A stretch of 11,678 bases of DNA from positions 1 through 11,678 of the forward strand of contig CAKPSO010000033.1 in the NCBI GenBank assembly GCA_934183185.1. Reading direction: 5' to 3'. Below, one piece after another: positions 1 through 7,704 of the stretch (the first letter of the stretch is position 1; every line of letters begins with the position of its first letter). Under the pieces are notes generated by a model. The model was not told the origin of the DNA. It did no database searches and saw only the letters and a list, made by a program, of their open reading frames with translations. The stretch comes from an uncultured Bacilli bacterium (lineage in GTDB: Bacteria > Bacillota_I > Bacilli_A > RF39 > UBA660). A program made the translations under genes and the position numbers.

Positions 1-53
1 CAATGATACACCCTAATATAATTATTATAAGAAAGTTGGAAGATGACTGCATA

Positions 54-80
54 AAGTTTTAAAAAAGTTAAAAAAAACTT
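54..80 (-). terminator. possible weak terminator, AT-only hairpin
   Basis: On the minus strand, AAGTT (80-76), a T6 loop and AACTT (69-65) are followed by more T residues. An alternative 7-bp pairing joins 80-74 with 60-54. This is the only hairpin-plus-T-run I see downstream of the ZIP gene and of the gene remnant at 105-209, so it may end the minus-strand transcripts. The stem is short and almost all A-U, so it could be chance in such AT-rich DNA. Confidence 0.3.
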
Positions 81-104
81 AATAAAATAGTTCAAAAATC
101 CCAT

Positions 105-209
105 TTATAGTGTTAAAGCGACACGGTAAGAGGCATATTGGTATACGCCACCAGATCCACCATACATTGCGAAAATACCTGCTGCAGTACCATTAGTAAA
201 TACTCCTCT
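105..209 (-). pseudogene. C-terminal remnant of an unidentified, glycine-rich protein
   Basis: Reading the minus strand, 34 codons run to a TAA at 107-105, and an in-frame TAG (212-210) closes the frame just upstream. The peptide starts RGVFTNGTAAG, has a Gly-rich, Tyr-rich middle (YGGSGGVYQY) and ends SYRVALTL. Aromatic/glycine-rich ends with a final '(F/Y)RVAL' remind me of the tails of surface proteins and formylglycine-generating-enzyme-like folds, but this is resemblance only. By my count the stretch is about 42% G+C (44 of 105), clearly above its surroundings. There is no convincing start for this frame and no room for an upstream part, because the ZIP gene ends at 248. I read it as the stump of a gene cut away by a deletion or insertion. 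A short untranslated or non-coding element remains possible. Confidence 0.4.
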
Positions 210-247
210 CTACGAGGCTATAACTTTTTGTGAAATTTTTATAATTA

Positions 248-1000
248 CTAAAATAATAAGGTAACAACTAATAATAAGATTCCTAATATTACTCCTAATT
301 TAGTAATATTCTTATATTCAGTATGAATTATCTTAGGTAATAACTCGCATATTAAAATATAACTTAGCATTCCTAAAGTAACAGTTAAAGATACCATTTC
401 TATTATCTCAACTACATTATGAATATTAAATAAATACATTATAACTCCACCAATAAATGTAGATAAAGATATTCCAAGTATTATTAACATAGTTTTCTTT
501 TTGCTCTTATTAGCCTGATAAAAAGTAGAAGTAATTACCATACCTAAAGGTATATTATGTAATCCTACCCCAATACTAGCCATAATACCAGACCTAGTAT
601 CATTCATAAATAAACTATATATAGCCATGCCTTCAACTATATTATGAATAACTAAAGCTATACTAGATACTAGTCCAATATGTTTTAAGTTTTTTGAATC
701 ATCCTTATGAGTAGTATAATCATCATCATGATCAGGAATAAGTTTATCCAATAAAGTTAATCCCATAAATCCCACTATTATTCCGCCTATAATGAATATA
801 TAATTTAAAATAGTATTATCAAAATCAACTATTTCTATAGCCTCCGGTAAAATATCTATAAATATTAACGATATCATTACCCCAAAAGCTAACGATATAG
901 AAAACTGAATAAATTTTTCATTATTCTTAGTAAAGAAAACTATAATAGCTCCTACTATAATAAATAGTCCTAATACTAACGTTAATAATAGTCCCTGCAT
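248..1000 (-). CDS. ZIP family divalent metal transporter
   Basis: Integral membrane transporter of the ZIP (GufA/ZupT-like) family, expected to bring Zn2+ or another divalent metal (Fe, Mn) into the cytoplasm. About eight hydrophobic segments are visible. A loop rich in His and Asp (PDHDDDYTTHKDD, residues 89-101) sits between the third and fourth segments, as is usual in the family. The TM4 signature is H119-N-I-V-E-G. The TM5 signature is H148-N-I-P-L-G, where many relatives have HNIPEG, so one usual metal-ligand Glu is a Leu here. A GTG at 1009 would add three residues, but AGGTGA (1011-1006) lies six bases before the ATG at 1000 and overlaps that GTG, so I chose the ATG (250 aa). It is the last gene of the run, directly after uppP. 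Metal specificity cannot be told from the sequence. Confidence 0.88.
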   Translation of the reverse strand: MQGLLLTLVLGLFIIVGAIIVFFTKNNEKFIQFSISLAFGVMISLIFIDILPEAIEIVDFDNTILNYIFIIGGIIVGFMGLTLLDKLIPDHDDDYTTHKDDSKNLKHIGLVSSIALVIHNIVEGMAIYSLFMNDTRSGIMASIGVGLHNIPLGMVITSTFYQANKSKKKTMLIILGISLSTFIGGVIMYLFNIHNVVEIIEMVSLTVTLGMLSYILICELLPKIIHTEYKNITKLGVILGILLLVVTLLF

Positions 1001-1005
1001 AAATA

Positions 1006-1011
1006 TCACCT
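1006..1011 (-). promoter_or_regulatory. ribosome binding site fixing the ZIP start at 1000
   Basis: AGGTGA on the minus strand matches the anti-Shine-Dalgarno sequence and stands at normal spacing from the ATG at 1000. It overlaps both the uppP stop codon (TAG, 1012-1010) and the upstream GTG, which argues against the GTG as start. Confidence 0.65.
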
Positions 1012-1825
1012 ATCTTATAATTGTATATATAATAACTATTAATCCTAATACTACACGATACCACATAAATATCTTAAAATCATGTTTTTTAATATATTTA
1101 AGTAAGAATTCAATACATAAAAGTCCTGCCATAAATGATACTAGTATTCCAATAATAAACACTGACCAATTACTAGTTATAGCTACTATAGTACTTTTCT
1201 TTAATAAATTTAATAATACTGCCCCACATACTACTGGAGCTGATAGATAAAAAGAAAACTTAGCTGCACTTTCTCTATCTAATTTTAAACTTCTTGCTGC
1301 CGCAATAGTAGTCCCACTTCTAGAAAACCCCGGAATCAATGCTAACACTTGACTACAACCTATTATTAAGGCATCTTTTATAGTCATTTGCTTAAATCCC
1401 TTAGTTTGTTTAGAAAAGTGATCCACAACATATATAATAATACCCATTATAATTAGTGCTAAAGCTATTAATATAAAATTACTACGTACAGCATCTTCAA
1501 TAGTACTTTCAAATAATACTCCTACTAAAGCAGCTGGTATAGTAGCTATAATAATATACCATAGCATTTTACCTTCAGTATCTTTAACTCCTTTAGTAAA
1601 ACCTTTTATTATCATATTCCAGAAATCGTTAAAAAAGTATATTCCTATAGCTAATAAAGTACCAAAATGTAATGCTATATCGAAAGCTAACGCAAAATCT
1701 TCAGTAACTACGCTAGCTCCAACTCCAAATAAATCTCTAAATATAATCAAATGTGCACTAGAAGATATTGGTAAAAACTCAGCTATTCCTTGTAAAATAG
1801 CTAATAATATAACTCCAAAATCCAT
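1010..1825 (-). CDS. uppP: undecaprenyl-diphosphatase (UppP/BacA)
   Basis: Membrane phosphatase that converts undecaprenyl pyrophosphate, released after each round of wall polymerisation and by de novo synthesis, to undecaprenyl phosphate. The family is known for bacitracin resistance when abundant. At 271 aa it has the normal length and several membrane spans. Signature 1 is Q12-G-I-A-E16 followed by PISSSAH (19-25), matching the (E/Q)xxxE plus PxSSxxH pattern. Signature 2 is PGFSRSGTT (165-173), with the conserved Arg169 of the active site. The ATG at 1825 is preceded by a strong GGGGGAG. The stop of the upstream DUF368 gene and this start share one base (TAATG), so the two are very likely translationally coupled. 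Stop TAG abuts the ZIP gene. Assignment is firm. Confidence 0.95.
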   Translation of the reverse strand: MDFGVILLAILQGIAEFLPISSSAHLIIFRDLFGVGASVVTEDFALAFDIALHFGTLLAIGIYFFNDFWNMIIKGFTKGVKDTEGKMLWYIIIATIPAALVGVLFESTIEDAVRSNFILIALALIIMGIIIYVVDHFSKQTKGFKQMTIKDALIIGCSQVLALIPGFSRSGTTIAAARSLKLDRESAAKFSFYLSAPVVCGAVLLNLLKKSTIVAITSNWSVFIIGILVSFMAGLLCIEFLLKYIKKHDFKIFMWYRVVLGLIVIIYTIIR

Positions 1826-2691
1826 TATTTCTCCCCCAACTTATAACCTACTCCAATACCAAGTATTAAGAATACTATTCCAATAATAACTTGAGGCACA
1901 GTGTAAATAATATTACCAACTTCATGATATACAGAAACCGGTATAGCTAATACACTAGCTATAATAAATCCTATTACTCCAAAATAAGTATATGTCTCAC
2001 ATTTAGCTAATAACCATTCAATTAATTTAGCTATTAGAATAATTCCCACTAATACTCCAATTCCAAAGAATAAAGCTATTAAAATATTAGAACCAATATT
2101 ATTAAAATGTGTTAATTCTTTAATAACATTAACTACTGGAAAATAATAACCAAGTAACATAAGTACTAAAGAACCACTAACTCCTGGAATAACCATAGTA
2201 GCTGCTGCTGTTATTCCTATAAGTGTTAAAGTAAGATATCCAATTATATTTAAATTAGAAAAATCAGCATTACCTAAAGTACCACCAAATATTTCTTCTG
2301 AAAAAGCAAGTACCATAACTAACGCAAATGTTAAGAAAGCTATTACGTAACTAACTGGCTTCTTAACTTCTTTAGTTTTCCTTACTTTAGAAAGTAACAT
2401 CGGTATACCACCAATTACTAATCCCATAAAGAATAAAGTAGTAGGAATAGGATACTTATCAAAACTTGTAGTTATAACATTACTCATAGTTAATATAGAT
2501 AATCCAATCCCAATAAATATTGGCAATAAAAACTTAATATTTTCTTTTAAATTAGAAAAGAAATGACTAATTGCTCCAATAAATCCTTCATATATTCCTA
2601 AAGTTAGAGCTAATGTACCTCCACTAACTCCTGGAATAATATTAGCTATTCCCATAATAAAACCTTTAACTACTAAAATAATATTTTTCAT
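1825..2691 (-). CDS. popT: DUF368 membrane protein, PopT-type undecaprenyl phosphate translocase
   Basis: DUF368 proteins were identified genetically in Gram-positive and other bacteria as undecaprenyl-phosphate (C55-P) translocases that return the lipid carrier to the cytoplasmic face. This 288-residue protein has the two family repeats: PGVSGGT at 20-26 after a Gly-rich first helix, and PGVSGS at 169-174. They look like the inverted-topology re-entrant halves described for the fold. Eight or more hydrophobic segments are visible. The start ATG at 2691 has a textbook AAGGAGG four bases upstream, lying in the 12-base gap after the pyrophosphatase gene. The stop overlaps the uppP start by one base. 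Adjacent uppP makes C55-P on the outer face, which is this protein's expected substrate. Family assignment is firm; the transport role rests on studied homologues. Confidence 0.9.
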   Translation of the reverse strand: MKNIILVVKGFIMGIANIIPGVSGGTLALTLGIYEGFIGAISHFFSNLKENIKFLLPIFIGIGLSILTMSNVITTSFDKYPIPTTLFFMGLVIGGIPMLLSKVRKTKEVKKPVSYVIAFLTFALVMVLAFSEEIFGGTLGNADFSNLNIIGYLTLTLIGITAAATMVIPGVSGSLVLMLLGYYFPVVNVIKELTHFNNIGSNILIALFFGIGVLVGIILIAKLIEWLLAKCETYTYFGVIGFIIASVLAIPVSVYHEVGNIIYTVPQVIIGIVFLILGIGVGYKLGEK

Positions 2692-2703
2692 AATTCCTCC
2701 TTT

Positions 2704-4320
2704 TTAACGTATTACTTCCATAACCTGAGGGACTATCTGTTTCTTTCTAGAAACGCAACCATCTAAGTAAGTTCCCTCAGTTAAATTATCATTATTAAAT
2801 GCTGTTTCCATTAATTCTTGATCTTTTCTAGTATAGAAGATATAAGATCCATTCTTAATTATATCAGTAACTAATACTATTACTAATCTATATTCTCTAT
2901 CAACAGCCATCTTTTCAATATAATTTAGATATTCATCCTGATTATTTAATATTTCTTCATAGTTTAATGTAAATATTTGACTTACTGCTATTTTTTCATC
3001 ATCTACTTGGTAAGATTTTATATCAGTAGTTACTACTTCTTCTATTGTTTTACTTTCTAGAGAAGTACCTGCTTTAAACATATCAAGTACATATTTATGA
3101 TAATCTATATCTAGTCTACTAGCTAGCCTTGAAACTACTTCTTTATCTAATTGAGTAGTAGTAGGACTAGTAAAAGCCAAAGTATCAGATAAAATACCAG
3201 ATAACATCAATCCTGCCATTGAATTAGGTATCTCAATATTATTTTCCTGATATAAATGATAAACAATAGTATTAGTACTACCAACTGTCATAATACGGAA
3301 ATTAATTGGATTGTTGGTTGAAATATCTCCTACATTATGATGATCAACTACTTCAATTATTTCTGCTTCTTCAAGTCCTTCAACACTTTGACTAGATTCA
3401 TTATGATCTACTAATATTACTTTTTTTCTTTTCTTTTCATTTATTTCAGTAATACGAATAAGTCCCTTACATATACCATTTTTACCTATAACAGGATAGT
3501 TATTATGTTTTAATTTATTAGTTTTAATCACAAAATCATCATAATAATAATTTTCATCAAAAGTATATGGCCTATCACTAGGAATAATAGTTTTAATATA
3601 GTTACATAAACCAATCAATTTAGCAGTATGAAAAGTATCAAGCCCAGTTCTTATAATATTAACGCCATTCTTTTTAGCTATTTCCAAATGTTCTGGTTTT
3701 AATTCTCCATTACCAGCTATAATTATAAGTTTAACTCCACTTTCTACAGCATATTCAATAATACTATGACGATCTCCTACTATTAAGATATTATTTCTAT
3801 TAAGTTCTATATTATTAAGAATAGTAGTACTACGATAAGCTGCTACTAATAATTCTCCAACTATTTCATCATCAAATCTTAATAATTCTTCTCCATTTAA
3901 TGTATTTATAATATTATCATATGATGTCTCTAAGAAACTATAATTATCACTAATTAAGTGTTTAACTATATTTTTAACAGTAATAAGTCCAACAAATTTT
4001 TGATTATCATCTACTATTGGTGTACCAGTAATTCCTTTATCTGTCATATATTCATAAGCATCTTTAATTGAAGATTTTTGATTAATAAAAAAATTCTTAT
4101 GATAGTTTAAATCTTTAATCTGTAGTTTAACATCATCTAATATTTTAGGAGTTTTAACATGAAAATAATTAAGTACAAACTTAGTCTCATCATTAATTTC
4201 TCCTAATATTCTAGGCTCAGTATTAAAACCTAATTTATTTTTTAGATAAGATAATGTTATGGCACTAGTTACTGCATCAGTATCTGGTTTTTGGTGCCCG
4301 AAAATATAGATTTTCTCCAT
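2704..4320 (-). CDS. ppaC: manganese-dependent family II inorganic pyrophosphatase with CBS and DRTGG domains
   Basis: Soluble cytoplasmic enzyme hydrolysing PPi to two phosphates. It has a DHH-type catalytic core split by a regulatory insert. The N-terminal metal site is GHQKPDTD (H9, D13, D15). A CBS motif follows at about 75-125 (TGTPIVDDNQKFVGLI), then a DRTGG-like region at about 150-245 (VGDRHS at 181-186), then a second CBS half at about 255-295. The catalytic core resumes with VDHN (304-307) and VDHHNVGD (325-332), and the DHHA2 part ends with SRKKQ (524-528), which binds PPi. At 538 aa it matches the long clostridial type, in which AMP and ADP inhibit and ATP or diadenosine polyphosphates activate; that regulation is inferred here. 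It is the first gene after an internal promoter, and its ATG follows GAGGGGAAG. Confidence 0.93.
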   Translation of the reverse strand: MEKIYIFGHQKPDTDAVTSAITLSYLKNKLGFNTEPRILGEINDETKFVLNYFHVKTPKILDDVKLQIKDLNYHKNFFINQKSSIKDAYEYMTDKGITGTPIVDDNQKFVGLITVKNIVKHLISDNYSFLETSYDNIINTLNGEELLRFDDEIVGELLVAAYRSTTILNNIELNRNNILIVGDRHSIIEYAVESGVKLIIIAGNGELKPEHLEIAKKNGVNIIRTGLDTFHTAKLIGLCNYIKTIIPSDRPYTFDENYYYDDFVIKTNKLKHNNYPVIGKNGICKGLIRITEINEKKRKKVILVDHNESSQSVEGLEEAEIIEVVDHHNVGDISTNNPINFRIMTVGSTNTIVYHLYQENNIEIPNSMAGLMLSGILSDTLAFTSPTTTQLDKEVVSRLASRLDIDYHKYVLDMFKAGTSLESKTIEEVVTTDIKSYQVDDEKIAVSQIFTLNYEEILNNQDEYLNYIEKMAVDREYRLVIVLVTDIIKNGSYIFYTRKDQELMETAFNNDNLTEGTYLDGCVSRKKQIVPQVMEVIR

Positions 4321-4331
4321 CTACTTCCCCT

Positions 4332-4353
4332 CTTTCTAATTTTCTTTCTAATT
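4332..4353 (-). repeat. two direct copies of AATTAGAAAG in the pyrophosphatase leader
   Basis: Identical 10-base copies lie at 4353-4344 and 4341-4332 on the minus strand, 12 bases apart. The first overlaps the -10 box and the second ends just before the Shine-Dalgarno sequence. They could be a protein site or simple purine-rich low complexity; nothing else supports a function. Confidence 0.4.
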
Positions 4354-4379
4354 ATATATCATATTTATATATTTTTCAA
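4351..4379 (-). promoter_or_regulatory. sigma-A-type promoter for ppaC-popT-uppP-ZIP
   Basis: On the minus strand, TTGAAA (4379-4374), a 17-base spacer and TATAAT (4356-4351) are a near-perfect housekeeping promoter. The -35 box overlaps the last codons of psd and its TGA stop (4378-4376). Transcription should start near 4344, giving a leader of about 24 bases before the ATG at 4320. No terminator hairpin lies between psd and ppaC, so read-through from the upstream genes is also likely. Confidence 0.75.
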
Positions 4380-5248
4380 CGATTAATATTACTTATACCA
4401 ATAGTATCTCCCAGATATACTCTAGTTTCTATATTTTTATTAGAATATTCCCATATATTATCATTAAATTTAATAGCATCATTAGGTATTAATAAAATAA
4501 TAGTACTACCTCCAAACTCAAAGTATCCTTTTTCTTGACCTCTAGTAAACTTAATTTTCTCATAATTTACTATTTTACCTACCATTAAAGCTCCAACTTC
4601 TATTTGAACTATCTTACCAAAATTATTAGTATCTAATACCGTTACTTCTCTACTATTTTCACTAAAAACTGAATAATTATTATAAGCTATAGGATTAACC
4701 GTATGTAATAAACCTGCTATTTTCTTATTATTAACTACCTTACCATCATCAAAATAATAATAACGATGATAATCATCTACACTAAGCCTAAATACTGCAC
4801 AAATACCATTAATATACTTTTTAGCTAACCCTTCATCTTGAACTAAACTAGATACTGTGTAAGTACTATTTTTAACTTTAAACGTTAGATCATCAGTAAT
4901 CTTATAAAGCATTAACTTACTATCACATAAACTACAGAAATCATTCTTATTTAAAGAGAAATTTCTTCTACCATCTTTTATCTTTCTAGTAAAAAAATCA
5001 TTAAAACTAGAATACTTAGTATCTAAATAATCACTAATATTAATATTATTCTTTTTAATAAAACTATTTATCTTATAAATAGAAATATAACTATTATTAT
5101 ATTTCCCATATATCTTAGATATTACTGGTCTAGTAATAAATTTAAGTATAAATCTACCTACTATGGTATTGTATAAAAACTGTAACATCTTATTAGTATT
5201 ATCTTTTATATCTACTACTTTATCTTTATTAAAATCATATATTTTCAT
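4376..5248 (-). CDS. psd: phosphatidylserine decarboxylase proenzyme
   Basis: Converts phosphatidylserine to phosphatidylethanolamine at the membrane. It is made as a proenzyme that cuts itself and turns a serine into the pyruvoyl cofactor. The cleavage motif here is F-G-G-S-T (245-249), with expected cleavage between Gly247 and Ser248 giving a beta chain of about 247 residues and a small alpha chain of about 43. This is the GGST form common in low-GC Gram-positives rather than LGST. Asp109 and His161 (in DDYHRYY) are plausible partners of Ser248 in the catalytic triad. At 290 aa the length is normal for this short form. The start ATG overlaps the pssA stop by four bases (ATGA), and no strong Shine-Dalgarno sequence is seen, so translation probably depends on coupling to pssA. 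Confidence 0.93.
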   Translation of the reverse strand: MKIYDFNKDKVVDIKDNTNKMLQFLYNTIVGRFILKFITRPVISKIYGKYNNSYISIYKINSFIKKNNINISDYLDTKYSSFNDFFTRKIKDGRRNFSLNKNDFCSLCDSKLMLYKITDDLTFKVKNSTYTVSSLVQDEGLAKKYINGICAVFRLSVDDYHRYYYFDDGKVVNNKKIAGLLHTVNPIAYNNYSVFSENSREVTVLDTNNFGKIVQIEVGALMVGKIVNYEKIKFTRGQEKGYFEFGGSTIILLIPNDAIKFNDNIWEYSNKNIETRVYLGDTIGISNINR

Positions 5249-5865
5249 AATAAATAAAATCCCAGTAATGCTATAGCTATAACTATAGCTAGTCCTAAAA
5301 AGAAATACAATGTTTTACCAGTAGCCTTTCTTAGTTTAAAGTTATATACAAATAGAAAAGATATAATAAGCATCAATATATTAGCTAATAATAAATAACT
5401 ATTTTTATCTATTATAAAAGATAATATATAAAAAGCTGGAAATATAAAGGAAACTGTTGTTACTGGTAAACCACTATAATAAGTAACTGGTTTAATTATA
5501 TGAGATGAATAACTATCTACATTAAAATATCCAAGTCTAGTAATACCACTTAATATATATAAAGCATATATAATAGAATAATACCAACTATTATCATTAC
5601 TACAGCTATAGATAATAACAGGTAATAATAAAAAGTTAACAGTATCAGCCAAGGAATCTATTTCTATCCCAAACATTTTTTCTTTCTTATTTCTCCTACA
5701 TTTACGAGCTACTTTACCATCAAACATATCACATATACCAGAAATTAATAATGATAGATAAGCCATTAATATTTGATTATTAAATGAAAAGTATATTCCC
5801 ATTACTCCAAATATAACCCCTAAATAAGTTAAAATTACTGATTTATTATAATATCCAATAAACAT
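5245..5865 (-). CDS. pssA: CDP-diacylglycerol-serine O-phosphatidyltransferase
   Basis: CDP-alcohol phosphatidyltransferase of the membrane. With Psd as partner the expected product is phosphatidylserine, made from CDP-diacylglycerol and serine. The signature is complete: D46, D49-G50, A53-R54, G66, D70 and D74. Eleven residues separate AR from G, instead of the eight or so of the simplest pattern; the lengthened loop (KCRRNKKEKMF) is very basic. About six hydrophobic segments follow in 206 aa, normal for the Gram-positive PssA type. The ATG at 5865 has AGGAGG five bases upstream, part of which is the stop codon of the preceding gene. Substrate choice rests on the adjacent psd gene, since relatives of the family make phosphatidylglycerol phosphate or cardiolipin. 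Confidence 0.9.
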   Translation of the reverse strand: MFIGYYNKSVILTYLGVIFGVMGIYFSFNNQILMAYLSLLISGICDMFDGKVARKCRRNKKEKMFGIEIDSLADTVNFLLLPVIIYSCSNDNSWYYSIIYALYILSGITRLGYFNVDSYSSHIIKPVTYYSGLPVTTVSFIFPAFYILSFIIDKNSYLLLANILMLIISFLFVYNFKLRKATGKTLYFFLGLAIVIAIALLGFYLL

Positions 5866-5874
5866 AAATACCTC

Positions 5875-7698
5875 CTAGCTATTAGTACCTTTCTTAAACC
5901 AGAATAATCCAAGTAATGTTGGTACCATAAATACATATGGCATAGCATATCTAAAGTAAGTATTTACAGGAGATGCTATACATACAAGCACTGATAATAG
6001 ATAAGGACTAAGCGCAATTAAATATTTTCTATTCTTAGTATCCACTAAATAAGCACTAAGAATTAATAATATCCAAGTATTAAATCCTACATTAGATAAT
6101 AATCCAAGTACTGGAATATAAGGAAATACTACTCCATACCCACCTAATATATTTCTAATACCAGATAAACTGTTATAATGGTAATCAACTAAATTATCAT
6201 CAGTAATACGATTATCGTACTTAGAATACACATACCACTTTAAAGAGTTAGGATAAAAGTACCCATATATATTATTCATAGTTGCCTCTATATAAGTAGT
6301 AGGATGTTTTACTAATTCTTTAAACCAAACATCTATAAAGTATTCTTTTAATTCTTCATTAGTAGTATATTTATTATAATTATTCTTAACTGGATCAGCT
6401 TTTTCTGGATTATATCTTTCTACTAAGTCATCATAGCCAAGTATATTATCAATAATATTCCTCTCATGTTTATTTACTTCACTACCATGTTCTTTAACGT
6501 AACGAGCTGTTTGCTGAAAAGGTATAGATAATACCTCCCTAACACTACCCTCACTAATACCAAGACTAGGTATTAATATTTTAGTATATAACCCATAACT
6601 ACCAAGAAATAATACGAACACTAAGGTAAGTCTAAGTGTATTCTTACGACTATAGATAATAATAAATGGTAAAGATAATATAATTACATGAAGACCATTA
6701 TTTCTAAATGTAGCCATTAGTAAAATAATAATAAATAGATAAATACAGTACTTAATAGATATTTTCTTATTACTTGAAATAATATCAAATAAAGCTAATC
6801 CATATAGAATGATAAAGGCTGTATAGTAAGTATCTTTAACACCAGACATAGAATATAATGGAAACATTGGTACTAGGCTATATATGAGTAAAAGTATTAT
6901 ACGCCATTTATTAGAAACATTATGCCTCTTAGAAAACGCTATAGTATAAGCTAAAACTGATGATAGGGTTAATACCTGAAAGAACGAATATATAAATAGT
7001 CCAAAGTTATCATTTATTAGTACTCTACCTATTTTAATAGCTGTACCAAGTAAAAAAGTATGAATCACTGGATGATGTGTAGTCATATTCACATTTTTAT
7101 CTAATTGAATTACCCAATCAATATATTTAGTATGTTCATTAAAATATTGTTTTATTTGAAAAGATGGATCTGGAGATAAAATAATTGGATAGAATGCTAT
7201 TATATATATTAACCAACATACTAGTATAAATGATAGACTAACTATAAACGGATGCTCATCAAATAATTTTAAAAATTTACTTAGATATTTATTCTTACTT
7301 TTATAATCTGTTATCTTTTTATTTATTAAGAAACTAACTAAATAAGAAAATAATTTTTTATATAATAAGTAATAGCTAATTCCACTAATACAGGCTATTA
7401 TAAATAGATAAATATTACCAAAAACTAAGTTCCAAGAACCTACTTTTAAATAACTATTTCCAAATACTGAAAAGAAAGAAAATAAGCCACATAAAAAAAG
7501 TAAAGACTTAGTAAGTTTAATTTCTTTTTCTTTTTTATAAAAATAATATAATAAGAAAAATATAAGTGTAACTGTAACTATGCTAGTAGTAAATATATTA
7601 GTCTCATCTACATTTCCTTTATATATTGCTTCTACATTTAAAAATAAAGTTAATACTGTTAACAGTGCTAATATAATAGTTTTTATTCTAGTTTTCAT
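5875..7698 (-). CDS. DUF6020-type multi-pass membrane protein, possible GT-C-like enzyme
   Basis: A 607-residue membrane protein with about 12-14 hydrophobic segments spread over its length and one long extracytoplasmic stretch near 380-480. Sequence landmarks are WNLVFGN (89-95), SPDPSFQ (175-181) followed by THHPVIHT (207-214), MSGVKDTYYT (284-293), FRNNGLH (331-337) and SIPFQQTARYV (391-401). I recognise this pattern as the DUF6020 family of low-GC Gram-positives. Acidic residues in the first big loop after a transmembrane helix, with a lipid-carrier context, resemble polyprenyl-phosphate-sugar glycosyltransferases of the GT-C fold, but no activity has been shown that I know of. It lies six bases after divIB and nine before pssA, so it is cotranscribed with wall and phospholipid genes. 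The start ATG at 7698 has AGGG upstream, overlapping the divIB stop. Confidence 0.75.
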   Translation of the reverse strand: MKTRIKTIILALLTVLTLFLNVEAIYKGNVDETNIFTTSIVTVTLIFFLLYYFYKKEKEIKLTKSLLFLCGLFSFFSVFGNSYLKVGSWNLVFGNIYLFIIACISGISYYLLYKKLFSYLVSFLINKKITDYKSKNKYLSKFLKLFDEHPFIVSLSFILVCWLIYIIAFYPIILSPDPSFQIKQYFNEHTKYIDWVIQLDKNVNMTTHHPVIHTFLLGTAIKIGRVLINDNFGLFIYSFFQVLTLSSVLAYTIAFSKRHNVSNKWRIILLLIYSLVPMFPLYSMSGVKDTYYTAFIILYGLALFDIISSNKKISIKYCIYLFIIILLMATFRNNGLHVIILSLPFIIIYSRKNTLRLTLVFVLFLGSYGLYTKILIPSLGISEGSVREVLSIPFQQTARYVKEHGSEVNKHERNIIDNILGYDDLVERYNPEKADPVKNNYNKYTTNEELKEYFIDVWFKELVKHPTTYIEATMNNIYGYFYPNSLKWYVYSKYDNRITDDNLVDYHYNSLSGIRNILGGYGVVFPYIPVLGLLSNVGFNTWILLILSAYLVDTKNRKYLIALSPYLLSVLVCIASPVNTYFRYAMPYVFMVPTLLGLFWFKKGTNS

Positions 7699-7704
7699 AC
7701 TACC

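Noticed and set aside
24..29. TATAAT on the minus strand near the left edge
   Set aside because: No acceptable -35 box at 16-18 bases and no gene visible downstream within the window.
3..62. Plus-strand frame ending in TAA at 60-62 that could be the C-terminus of a gene entering from the left
   Set aside because: Only about 19 codons are visible, with no recognisable motif, and such short open frames are expected by chance in AT-rich DNA. It cannot be judged without sequence to the left.
116..196. 26-codon minus-strand frame (MVLQQVFSQ start) with GAGGAG upstream of its ATG
   Set aside because: It overlaps the more protein-like 34-codon remnant in another frame and has no conserved-looking features. 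The ribosome site could be coincidental.
204..217. CCTC/GAGG hairpin near the ZIP gene end as a terminator
   Set aside because: Only four base pairs, and no T run follows on the minus strand where it would be needed.
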